From contig CALUVT010000001.1 in assembly GCA_944324345.1 (NCBI GenBank), forward strand, positions 620,001 to 684,000: a DNA stretch of 64,000 nucleotides, written 5' to 3'. Shown here in pieces: positions 32,653 to 40,018 of the stretch. The notes below the pieces were generated by a model. It was not told the DNA's origin. It saw only the letters and a list, made by a program, of their open reading frames with translations, and did no database searches. Source of the DNA: Candidatus Gastranaerophilales bacterium. Lineage in GTDB: Bacteria > Cyanobacteriota > Vampirovibrionia > Gastranaerophilales > Gastranaerophilaceae. Made by a program: the position numbers and the translations under genes. Position 1 is the stretch's first letter. Every line of letters starts with the position of its first letter.

Positions 32653-33313
32653 ACTTGTCATTCCGACTTTTGTGAGGAAATACCAGTATCAGGTTTATGC
32701 GACGAAACTTGCAGAAGACTATGCAATATTATCTAATGCGATAAAAATGGCTGAAAGAGAATACGGACCTCAAGAAACTTGGGAAACTCCGACTGACAGC
32801 AATTATAGGGAATTTTTTGACAAATATTTAAGACCTCACTTACAGCTTCTTGACAACGAATGTACGAATAATAATTCAGGGAACTGCCGTTTTCAAACAA
32901 AAGATATGGCAGGAGGAACTAGAATAAATGCAATAGGTACAACTGGTACAGAAGCTTGGGGTTTTGTAAAAGTATATCTTGCAAATGGTTCGATGGTTGG
33001 AATGAGATTTCAAAACGCACACAATGCATTCAACGTATTTATAGATGTCAATGGAGAAAAAGGCCCTAATCGTCAAGGAGTTGATACTTTTATGCTCATA
33101 TTAGCTTTTGCTGACAGTACATCTTTCAAAGATTATATAGGTAAATTTGTTCTTTATTGGGGATTACCCAGTACAAGAGACAGTGTTTTAAAACAATATT
33201 GTTCAAAAGAAGGTGCATATCCTGGATTAGGTTGTGGAGCACTATTGCAGCGAAACGGGTTTAAGATTCCCAAAAACGAAGGCTGGCCATCAGGATATAA
33301 ATATCCGTATTAG
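32570..33313 (+). CDS. Type IV prepilin-like protein, locus 6
   Basis: 247 residues from the ATG at 32570. That ATG lies in the loop of the conserved hairpin and has no ribosome site, so the leader ATG at 32448 is the likelier start after a frame change. The signal ends HHYCKRFA before FTLAEVLITLGIIGVVAALVIP, with Ala at -1. The body contains IDVNGEKGPNRQGVD and four or more cysteines, and ends in a Gly/Tyr/Pro-rich tail. It is followed by a strong terminator. Confidence 0.8.
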   Translation: MKHHYCKRFAFTLAEVLITLGIIGVVAALVIPTFVRKYQYQVYATKLAEDYAILSNAIKMAEREYGPQETWETPTDSNYREFFDKYLRPHLQLLDNECTNNNSGNCRFQTKDMAGGTRINAIGTTGTEAWGFVKVYLANGSMVGMRFQNAHNAFNVFIDVNGEKGPNRQGVDTFMLILAFADSTSFKDYIGKFVLYWGLPSTRDSVLKQYCSKEGAYPGLGCGALLQRNGFKIPKNEGWPSGYKYPY

Positions 33314-33347
33314 TTGTTTACTTAATAAATTAAATATCTCAACAAAT

Positions 33348-33376
33348 AAAAGGTTTGCGATGCCGCAAACCTTTTG
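33348..33376 (+). terminator. Terminator of prepilin locus 6
   Basis: Perfect 12-bp stem AAAAGGTTTGCG (33348-33359) with CGCAAACCTTTT (33364-33375). The T run is short. Confidence 0.75.
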
Positions 33377-33459
33377 AAATATTAACAATATTGATAAAAC
33401 AAGCAAAGTGTGCTCAATTAAATTTGTAAAATAATCAATAATTCAAAAACTTCATGTGA

Positions 33460-33528
33460 GCAGTCACTATGTGTGCAGGAGTAATCGAGTTTGACGGTTG
33501 GGAAATTAAAGATGAATATCCTTGGTAA
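33460..33528 (+). pseudogene. Remnant of a prepilin C-terminus
   Basis: Frame after a stop at 33457 encodes AVTMCAGVIEFDGWEIKDEY followed by PW and TAA. It matches the CGALIERDGWKISDDYPW end of the locus 2 prepilin. No signal or promoter remains. It abuts the rlmH stop and lies just after prepilin locus 6, consistent with deletion or recombination of a neighbouring prepilin. Confidence 0.7.
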
Positions 33529-33530
33529 TT

Positions 33531-34001
33531 TTATTTGTGATAAGTTTCGCCTTTGATAATCTTAAATGCTCTATATATTTGTTCCAGTAGTATAAGTCGG
33601 GTAAACTGATGTAAAAAAGTCATTTTTGAAAGACTAAGTTTTAAATTTGCTCGATTTGAAACTATTGGTGATAGACCGCAGGAAGAACCGATTACAAAAA
33701 CAATTTCAGAGGTTCCAATATTTGTTAATTCTTTTATTTTGTCAGCAAATTCTTCTGAGGTAAACATTTTTCCCTTTATTTCAAGAGTAATCACGTAAGA
33801 TTGGGATTTTATGTGTGATAAAATTTTTTGTCCTTCTTCCTCAAGCACTTTTTTCGTTAAGTTTTCATCTTTAATTTCAATAGCCGGAATTTCAATAATT
33901 TCTAAAGATGCGTATGGTGTAAGTCGTTTTAAGAATTCATCTATACCTTCTTTTAGAAATTTTTCTTTAATTTTTCCGAGTGCAATAATTTTTATATTCA
34001 T
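33531..34001 (-). CDS. rlmH: 23S rRNA pseudouridine-1915 N3-methyltransferase RlmH
   Basis: 156 residues, the full RlmH length. SPOUT-fold methyltransferase acting on m3-pseudouridine 1915 of assembled 70S ribosomes. The C-terminal motif LSLSKMTFLHQFTRLILLEQIYRA is intact. The SAM loop reads FVIGSSCGL instead of the usual FVIGGSxGL, a mild variant. It follows mscS on the same strand, 16 nt away. Confidence 0.93.
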   Translation of the reverse strand: MNIKIIALGKIKEKFLKEGIDEFLKRLTPYASLEIIEIPAIEIKDENLTKKVLEEEGQKILSHIKSQSYVITLEIKGKMFTSEEFADKIKELTNIGTSEIVFVIGSSCGLSPIVSNRANLKLSLSKMTFLHQFTRLILLEQIYRAFKIIKGETYHK

Positions 34002-34017
34002 ACTCTATCAAGAACCC

Positions 34018-34878
34018 TTAAGTATCTGATTTTCCTATGTAAACCGTTTGGGATGGGAATGCAAAATCAATACCCTCTGCACGAAATTTAGATGTCACAT
34101 CAAGCAAAAATGTGCTTTTTATTTTTACGTAAGTGTCGTAGGATTTGGTTTTAGCGTAACCGATAAACCTTATATTGATAGAGCTGCTGTCAAGGGCATG
34201 TGCAAAAGTATTAAATTCGTTATACATTTCATGATTTTCTAATGCTGTTTCATTAATCAATTCAATAGCACGTTTAAGCTTTTCATCAGACGTTCCGTAA
34301 GTTACTCCAAATACTACATCAATCCGACGTTTTTTAGCTTCTGAAACATTTGATATGATACTGTTTGCCACCATATCGTTAGGGACAGTTACTATAAAGT
34401 TTTCAAGGTTTCTTATTTTTGTGGATCTGATACTTATTCCTTCAACGGTACCTTCAAGGTCGTTAATTTTGACATAATCGCCTATTTTGTAAACTTTATC
34501 ACTCAACAGTGCAATGGTTCCAAACATTGAAGCAATTGTCTGTTGAGCCGCGAAACTTACTGCCAAACCTGTGATTCCAAATCCTGCAATCAAAGATGTA
34601 AGAGAATACCCCTGACTTTGTAGAAATGAAGCGATAAGGATAAATGCAATGAGAAATTTTATAACCTTCCCTATCAGAGGGATTATATGTTCAACTGGTA
34701 GTGGGCTATCGCCTGATTTTAAAAATCTTTCTTTGAGTTTATGAGTAAAAATATCAGTCAGCTTGAAAAGCACTATTATTATAAGAAGGTTAATAATAGC
34801 ACCTGCAATAAGGTTGATCTTAAACGCGGCAAAAACTTTGTCTATTTTGTCAGCAATTGCAAGAATATCGTCAATCAT
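34018..34878 (-). CDS. mscS: MscS-type mechanosensitive ion channel
   Basis: 286 residues. Three N-terminal membrane helices span about 20-115. The pore helix and the beta domain hold GFGITGLAVSFAAQQTIASMFG, KIGDYVKINDLEGTVEGISIRST and VTVPNDMVANS. This is the standard small MscS architecture, opening under membrane tension in hypo-osmotic shock. Start: ATG at 34878 is chosen because GGAG is 8 nt upstream; the ATG at 34884 is only 2 nt from it. Probably co-transcribed with rlmH. Confidence 0.9.
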   Translation of the reverse strand: MIDDILAIADKIDKVFAAFKINLIAGAIINLLIIIVLFKLTDIFTHKLKERFLKSGDSPLPVEHIIPLIGKVIKFLIAFILIASFLQSQGYSLTSLIAGFGITGLAVSFAAQQTIASMFGTIALLSDKVYKIGDYVKINDLEGTVEGISIRSTKIRNLENFIVTVPNDMVANSIISNVSEAKKRRIDVVFGVTYGTSDEKLKRAIELINETALENHEMYNEFNTFAHALDSSSINIRFIGYAKTKSYDTYVKIKSTFLLDVTSKFRAEGIDFAFPSQTVYIGKSDT

Positions 34879-34920
34879 ACACATAACTCCAAAAACTACT
34901 TATTAACAAGTACAAAAAAA

Positions 34921-34992
34921 GCGGAAGACGAGACTCGAACTCGCAACAGCCTGCTTGGAAGGCAGGTACTCTAGCCATTGAGTTACTTCCGC
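34921..34992 (-). tRNA. tRNA-Gly (anticodon TCC)
   Basis: 72-nt cloverleaf. The acceptor stem GCGGAAG pairs with CTTCCGC. The D arm starts TAACTCAATGG, the anticodon stem-loop is CCTGC-CTTCCAA-GCAGG with anticodon TCC, and the T arm is GCGAGTTCGAGTCTCGT. CCA is not encoded. Confidence 0.95.
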
Positions 34993-35000
34993 ATACCTCT

Positions 35001-35028
35001 AATATACAATAAAAAATTTTTTTTGCAA
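35001..35028 (-). promoter_or_regulatory. Promoter of tRNA-Gly
   Basis: Minus strand TTGCAA (35028-35023), 16 bp, TATATT (35006-35001), 8 nt before the mature tRNA. Confidence 0.55.
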
Positions 35029-35037
35029 TACCATTAG

Positions 35038-35081
35038 AAAAAAATTAGCTTAGTGCTTTAGAATTAATTCTAACAAGCTAA
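35038..35081 (-). terminator. Minus-strand terminator-like hairpin
   Basis: Outer stem TTAGCTT / AAGCTAA and inner palindrome AGAATTAATTCT (35060-35071), followed on the minus strand by T7. It lies downstream of the candidate RNA at 35125-35246 and upstream of the tRNA promoter. Confidence 0.55.
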
Positions 35082-35124
35082 TGTTTTAACCAAAAAGTAA
35101 TCCTTGTGAGTGGTGAAAACATGT

Positions 35125-35246
35125 AAAAAAAAAGGTATCATATATATATAAGCTTGTTATATCCAGGCACTTTTTTCGGGGTTGCGACAAGATTTGTTCT
35201 TAGAGCGGTTTGGTTTAAAATATAACAGGCTTATTCCCAAGATACT
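35125..35246 (-). ncRNA. Candidate structured small RNA (about 120 nt, rod-shaped)
   Basis: A minus-strand promoter (35284-35256) would start transcription near 35246. The RNA begins with GTATC, which pairs with GATAC at its 3' end (35139-35135). Inside that is a 15-bp helix of ATAAGCCTGTTATAT with ATATAACAAGCTTAT (one G-U), and a U9 run follows directly (35133-35125). This gives a closed rod with a central unpaired region of about 55 nt. The size recalls small SRP RNA or a short 6S RNA, but the SRP GGAA loop motif is absent. Reading on to the next terminator would give about 209 nt. Together with its promoter it fills most of the 399-nt gap between tRNA-Gly and the parvulin gene. Confidence 0.45.
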
Positions 35247-35255
35247 ATGTACAAT

Positions 35256-35284
35256 TATATACAGACTCTATGTTTGATATGCAA
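35256..35284 (-). promoter_or_regulatory. Promoter of the candidate small RNA
   Basis: Minus strand TTGCAT (35284-35279), 17 bp, TATATA (35261-35256); an alternative TATAAT has a 19-bp spacer. Confidence 0.45.
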
Positions 35285-35391
35285 CGACTTGTTTGGCTTT
35301 TTGTTTGACAAGTCTTTTTATTTGTTTAATTGATTGAAAAAGACGCTTATTTGTGCTAACCTTTCTTTGTAATAATAAGTAAGGGGGTTTT

Positions 35392-35682
35392 ATGAGAAAA
35401 GAAGTTCGTGCAAGTCATATTCTGGTAAAAACAAAGGAAGAAGCTGATAAATTGAGGCAAGAAATTCTTGAAGGCAAGGATTTTGAAAAAGTCGCAGCAG
35501 AGGTTTCTCTTTGCCCTTCAGGAAGAGAAGGTGGAGATTTAGGCTTTTTTAAACAGGGTGTTATGGTAAAGCCTTTTGAGGATGCAGCATTTGCTCTAAA
35601 AGAAATTGGAGATATCTCTGAACCTGTTGAAACCCAGTTTGGTTGGCATTTAATTAAATTAACAGGTTTTATTGATGAATAG
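35392..35682 (+). CDS. Parvulin-type peptidyl-prolyl isomerase (cytoplasmic, stand-alone)
   Basis: 96 residues, a single rotamase domain. RASHILVKT (6-14), [23 protein letters not shown], and the final QFGWHLIKL are characteristic. There is no signal peptide or membrane anchor, like Par10/PpiC of E. coli. Good AAGGGGG ribosome site. Its end overlaps the following aminopeptidase by 8 nt, so they are coupled; proline isomerisation next to an Xaa-Pro peptidase is a sensible pairing. Confidence 0.9.
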   Translation: MRKEVRASHILVKTKEEADKLRQEILEGKDFEKVAAEVSLCPSGREGGDLGFFKQGVMVKPFEDAAFALKEIGDISEPVETQFGWHLIKLTGFIDE

Positions 35683-37195
35683 TCTTGTTGAAAAAGTAAG
35701 AAAGTTTATGAAATCAGAGGGAATTTCTTATTTGTTGGTTAATTCTACCAACAGATATTTGGAGGAGTATACCCCTCTAGATGAGAACTCCCGTTACTTT
35801 TTAACAGGTTTTTCCGGTTCAACAGGGGATGCACTTGTTACAGAAAATGATATTTACCTCTTTGTTGATGGAAGATACCATATTCAGGCTGATCTTGAGG
35901 TCGATCATGATATTGTGAAAGTGGTCAAACTCCAAAATGGGCAGACTTTTTTAGATGAACTTGCCGGAAAAATTCCTGATGGTGAAGTGTTAGGAATTTT
36001 TTCAAAGAAAAATTCACAAAAGCGTGTTGAATATTTGAAGCTTAAAGGCATAAAGCTAAAATATTTAGATAATGATTTTATTTCAAAAGAATCGGTAACA
36101 GACAACGAGAATGTTATAAAAGTTGATGGAGTTTCTGTTGAGGACAAAATCAAAAATTTAAATTATGACGGTGCTGTTTTAATAACAAACTTGGAAGAAG
36201 TTTCTTATTTATTTAATTTGCGTGATTTTTCCAATAATTATGAAAGTAAAATTAAGGGTAAAGCAGTAATTATTTCAGATAGAGCAAGGCTTTTGGATGA
36301 AATTGATGATTTTGTCGAAAGTTATGACGGTTATATTTATGTTGATAAATCCTCAATTAATGCTTATGATTTTGCATTAGTGGGCGGTAAGGCTAAGTAT
36401 TTGGACGACAGCCCTATAAAATTAATGAAATCAGTAAAAACCGATGACGAGATAGAACATTATAAGGACGCTTTTAGAAGAACAGATTTGGCAGTAAGAG
36501 CTATTCGTGAATATATTGAAAACAACGATAATATCTCCGAATATGATGTCGCAGAACAATTGGAAAAAGAATTTAAACGTTTTGGAGCAAAAAGCTTAAG
36601 CTTTAAGTCGATAGTTGCTAAGGATAAAAATTCCGCTCTTGCTCATTATTCAAAATGCTCAAAAGATGAAATTATAAAAGATGGAAGTCTTGTTTTAATT
36701 GACTGTGGAGCTTATTACGAGCAGGGATTGGCGACAGATATTACAAGAGTCTTTGTAAAGGGGAAACCTTCTGAATTGCAAAAACGTGTTTATACAACAG
36801 TTTTGAAAATGTTTTTACATGCATATAATTCAAATTTAAATGTCGGTTATGATATTGATGCACTTGCAAGGCAAATATATTCTCAAAACCTGATAGATGG
36901 ATTCGTTTTTAACCATGGTCTCGGGCATGGTATAGGTATAAGTGTTCATGAATACCCGCCAAATTTGAGTAAAAATGAAATTGCAAAAGTCGAAATTAAA
37001 GATAATATGTGTTTTACGATAGAGCCGGGTTTATATAATGAAAATCATTTTGGTGTTCGACTTGAAAATTCTTGTTATATGAAAAATGGAAAAATTCATT
37101 CTTTTGTACACATGAATTATGAAAGGAAGTTAATAGATTTTTCACTTTTAACAGAGCAGGAAAAACTTTGGCTTAAAGAATTTGAGGTGATATAG
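35675..37195 (+). CDS. pepP: Xaa-Pro aminopeptidase (M24 family)
   Basis: 506 residues. A creatinase-type N-terminal domain ([10 protein letters not shown]) precedes a pita-bread metallopeptidase domain. The five metal ligands are recognisable: Asp in DCGAYY, Asp in TDITR, His in NHGLGHGIG, Glu in TIEPG and Glu in VRLEN. It removes N-terminal residues before proline. Start ATG at 35675 inside the parvulin end; TTG at 35672 is an alternative. The stop is directly followed by the next gene's ATG. Confidence 0.9.
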   Translation: MNSLVEKVRKFMKSEGISYLLVNSTNRYLEEYTPLDENSRYFLTGFSGSTGDALVTENDIYLFVDGRYHIQADLEVDHDIVKVVKLQNGQTFLDELAGKIPDGEVLGIFSKKNSQKRVEYLKLKGIKLKYLDNDFISKESVTDNENVIKVDGVSVEDKIKNLNYDGAVLITNLEEVSYLFNLRDFSNNYESKIKGKAVIISDRARLLDEIDDFVESYDGYIYVDKSSINAYDFALVGGKAKYLDDSPIKLMKSVKTDDEIEHYKDAFRRTDLAVRAIREYIENNDNISEYDVAEQLEKEFKRFGAKSLSFKSIVAKDKNSALAHYSKCSKDEIIKDGSLVLIDCGAYYEQGLATDITRVFVKGKPSELQKRVYTTVLKMFLHAYNSNLNVGYDIDALARQIYSQNLIDGFVFNHGLGHGIGISVHEYPPNLSKNEIAKVEIKDNMCFTIEPGLYNENHFGVRLENSCYMKNGKIHSFVHMNYERKLIDFSLLTEQEKLWLKEFEVI

Positions 37196-37948
37196 ATGCT
37201 TGAAATTACAAGTGTTAATAATGAGCTTGTTAAAGAAACCGTTAAGCTGCAGCAAAAAAAATATCGAGATAAAGAAAATAAATTTTTGCTGGAAGGTGAA
37301 AAATCTGTAAAAGAAGCTTTTGAAGCCGGCATAGATATTGAGCATTTGTTTGTTTTAAAAGAAAAATCAGGCGAGTACAATTATCTAAGTGAAAAATTAA
37401 TTTTAACTAATGAAGCTGTCCTAAAAAAGATTTCGACAACAGATTCAGCTCCTGAAGTTGTTGCTGTTGCTTTTAAGAGAAATTATTCATTAAAGGATTT
37501 AAAAGGAGCTAAAAAAGTTGTTCTTCTTGAAAATATAAAAGATTTAGGTAATTTAGGAACGATTTTAAGAACATCAACTGCTTTTGGAGCAGATGCTGTT
37601 GTTTTATTCGGGATGGAGTGTGCAGACCTTTATAATCCAAAATGTGTAAGATCTTCAGTTGGAAATTTATGGAAAATACCTGTTGTTTACATAAAGACAT
37701 TTGATGAGTTACAAAAAACTTTTTTAAATTTTGAACGTGTTGCAACACTGCCTTTGGCAAAAGATTATTTGAAAAATTTTAAAGTACATGAACCAGTTCT
37801 TGTAATGTTTGGTTCTGAAGCAGACGGACTTTCCGAGACTTTAGTTAAATTTGCTACTAAAAAAATTAAGATAGAAATGTCGCCATCTGTTGAATCTTTG
37901 AATTTGTCTGTTTCATGTGCTGTAGTTTTGTATAAATTATTTTTATAG
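37196..37948 (+). CDS. SpoU/TrmH-family RNA 2'-O-methyltransferase
   Basis: 250 residues. The N-terminal L30e-like substrate domain (KFLLEGEKSVKEAFE) is followed by the SPOUT domain with the three family motifs: NIKDLGNLGTILRTS, VLVMFGSEADGLS and SVESLNLSVSCAVVLY. It methylates a ribose in rRNA or tRNA; the exact target (RlmB-like or TsnR-like) is not fixed by sequence. It starts immediately after the pepP stop with GAGGTGAT as ribosome site. Confidence 0.9.
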   Translation: MLEITSVNNELVKETVKLQQKKYRDKENKFLLEGEKSVKEAFEAGIDIEHLFVLKEKSGEYNYLSEKLILTNEAVLKKISTTDSAPEVVAVAFKRNYSLKDLKGAKKVVLLENIKDLGNLGTILRTSTAFGADAVVLFGMECADLYNPKCVRSSVGNLWKIPVVYIKTFDELQKTFLNFERVATLPLAKDYLKNFKVHEPVLVMFGSEADGLSETLVKFATKKIKIEMSPSVESLNLSVSCAVVLYKLFL

Positions 37949-37954
37949 TAAAAT
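37949..37954 (+). promoter_or_regulatory. -10-like element 6 nt before dnaA
   Basis: TAAAAT ends 6 nt before the dnaA ATG, which has no Shine-Dalgarno. A TTGTAT at 37928 gives a short 15-bp spacer, so the promoter is uncertain. Confidence 0.3.
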
Positions 37955-37960
37955 TGTGGT

Positions 37961-39355
37961 ATGGATATTTTGGAAGTTAAAAATCTCTGGAGTGAAGTTA
38001 AAAATAATTTAAAGGAAAATGTCCCAGCCCCCGCTTTCCAAATGTGGATGGATGCTCTCGAACCGGCAGATTATGACGGAAATATTTTTTCATTGTTAAC
38101 TGTACATTCTCTTGCTCCCCAAGTTATAAAAGCCAATTATGACAGTCAGATATTGAAAGCTTTGAAAGATGTTTTGAAAAAAGATGTAGCATACCAGATA
38201 GCTTTTGATGCAGAACTTGCGGATAAATACCAAAAAGAAAAGAAAAAAGAATTGCAAAAGGCAAAACGAGCTCTTCCAGAATCTGAAGAATCCAAGATTT
38301 TAGATAATTTAGCACAGATGCAGTCTTGTGCAAATTTGAATTTAAAATATAAGTTTTCAAATTTTGTAGTAGGAGAAAATAGCCGTTTTGCACACGCTGC
38401 GGCCTTTGCTGTAGCTCAAAATCCTGCAAAAAAATACAATCCTTTGTTTATATATGGAGCATCCGGTTTGGGCAAAACCCACCTTATGCAAGCTATTGGA
38501 CATTATATAATTTTTAATAAACCAAAATTAAAGGTTAAGTATATTAAAACAGAGGAGTATGTTAATGAATTAATAAAAAATATTCAATGCGGTGGAAATG
38601 ACAGAAATAGCAGAATGGACAAGTTTCGCCAAAAGTACAGAAATGTAGATGTACTTTTAATTGATGATATTCAATTCCTTGAAAGTAAAACTTATACAAT
38701 GGAGGAAATATTTCACACTTTTGATAGCCTTCATAATAAAAATAAGCAGATTGTCATTACATCAGACAGGCTTCCAAAGGATATTCCAACATTGCCTGAT
38801 CGCTTGAGGACACGTTTTGAAATGGGTTTGATGGTTGATATAACTCCTCCGGATTTTGAAACCCGTGTGGCAATTTTGAAAAACCTTGCAGAACAGGCAG
38901 GAATTAAAGCTGATTTTGACGTATTTGAATATATTGCTAAGAATTTTGTAAATAACGTTAGGGAACTAGAGGGTGCATTTAATAAAGTAAGTGCTTATGC
39001 AGATATTGACAAGGCTGAATTGACACTTGAGTTTGCAAAAAAGGTTTTAAATTGTGAGGCTATGCACCAAGAAATTACTATTGAAAAGGTTGCACGTGCT
39101 GTTGGAGAATATTACGGTGTTTCGTTGAATGATTTTCTAAGTGCAGCAAGAAATCAGAGAGTATCCTCAGCACGACATGTTGCGGTTTATATGGCAAGGG
39201 AAATTACTCAAAAAAGTTTTGAGAGTATTGCTGAATTTTTCAAAAAAAAGCATACAACAATGTTATATTCTTACGAAAAAATCAGAGATGAACTGAGAAC
39301 TAATAAAGAGCTTGAAAATGCTGTTTATACAATAAGACGCAGTTTAGAAAACTAG
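37961..39355 (+). CDS. dnaA: Chromosomal replication initiator protein DnaA
   Basis: 464 residues. Domain I is N-terminal. The AAA+ domain III has Walker A GASGLGKT (166-173), Walker B LLIDDIQFLE and the Box VII/sensor region NNVRELEGAFNKV. Domain IV holds the DnaA-box helix-turn-helix (VSSARHVAVYMARE to KKKHTTMLYSYEKI). The usual GxxDHTT reads KKKHTT, so the box-contacting Asp is replaced by Lys. It sits in a pepP-spoU-dnaA-ruvA run, not next to dnaN or rpmH, and no TTATNCACA cluster is visible nearby. Confidence 0.95.
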   Translation: MDILEVKNLWSEVKNNLKENVPAPAFQMWMDALEPADYDGNIFSLLTVHSLAPQVIKANYDSQILKALKDVLKKDVAYQIAFDAELADKYQKEKKKELQKAKRALPESEESKILDNLAQMQSCANLNLKYKFSNFVVGENSRFAHAAAFAVAQNPAKKYNPLFIYGASGLGKTHLMQAIGHYIIFNKPKLKVKYIKTEEYVNELIKNIQCGGNDRNSRMDKFRQKYRNVDVLLIDDIQFLESKTYTMEEIFHTFDSLHNKNKQIVITSDRLPKDIPTLPDRLRTRFEMGLMVDITPPDFETRVAILKNLAEQAGIKADFDVFEYIAKNFVNNVRELEGAFNKVSAYADIDKAELTLEFAKKVLNCEAMHQEITIEKVARAVGEYYGVSLNDFLSAARNQRVSSARHVAVYMAREITQKSFESIAEFFKKKHTTMLYSYEKIRDELRTNKELENAVYTIRRSLEN

Positions 39356-39388
39356 GAAAATTCTTGCTTAAAAAAGAGGTAAATGATA

Positions 39389-40006
39389 ATGTATGACTAT
39401 ATAAAAGGTTTATTAGCAAATAAATCGAACTCGTTAAAAGGTACTTTTGTTACCGTAGAAACTTCAGGAATTGGTTATTTATTAGAGGTTACAAGCAGAG
39501 ATTTTAATGAAGTCTGTGACGGTGATGTTAAGTTTTATACCGTCCTTTTACATAGGGAAGATAAAATGAGTCTTTGCGGATTTTTGCACAAAGAGGAAAG
39601 AGATATATTTAATATTTTGTTATCTGTTTCCGGTGTCGGTTCAAAAATGGCATTGACCTTGCTTGATGAGTTTGAGTCTTCAGAACTTATTGGGTTTGTT
39701 ATTGAAGGTAATTACAAGGAACTTACAAGAGCAAAAGGGGTTGGTCCAAAATTGGCTCAGAAAATTATTTTGGAATTAAAAGATAAGTTAATGAATTATC
39801 AGTCCAAAGAACCTATTAAGATAACTTCAATTACCCCTTCAAAAATTGATAACAGAGCGGTCGAAGATGCTCAAATGGTTTTGGTATCACTTGGCTATGA
39901 AAGAAAAGAAATTCAAGATGCAATTTCAAAATCACTCGCTTCACTTAACGATAAGGCCTCTGCTGAAGAAATTTTAAAAGAAGCTTTGAAAGTCCTTTCA
40001 ATTTAA
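39389..40006 (+). CDS. ruvA: Holliday junction branch migration protein RuvA
   Basis: 205 residues. OB domain (MYDYIKGLLANKSNS), two helix-hairpin-helix motifs (LSVSGVGSKMALTLL and KGVGPKLAQKIILELKDK), and a C-terminal RuvB-interacting domain with LVSLGYERKEIQDAI. RuvA binds four-way junctions and loads RuvB; ruvB is not in this window. Start ATG at 39389 gives a 9-nt spacing from AGAGG; 39383 is too close. Confidence 0.95.
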   Translation: MYDYIKGLLANKSNSLKGTFVTVETSGIGYLLEVTSRDFNEVCDGDVKFYTVLLHREDKMSLCGFLHKEERDIFNILLSVSGVGSKMALTLLDEFESSELIGFVIEGNYKELTRAKGVGPKLAQKIILELKDKLMNYQSKEPIKITSITPSKIDNRAVEDAQMVLVSLGYERKEIQDAISKSLASLNDKASAEEILKEALKVLSI

Positions 40007-40018
40007 AAATTTTATCTT

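Noticed and set aside
35038-35391. tmRNA, RNase P RNA or SRP RNA in the gap before the parvulin gene
   Set aside because: No tmRNA tRNA-like 3' end, no RNase P core motifs and no SRP GGAA loop were found; kept only as an unidentified structured RNA.
37949-37961. Replication origin next to dnaA
   Set aside because: The upstream gap is 12 bp and no DnaA-box cluster is visible on either side of dnaA.
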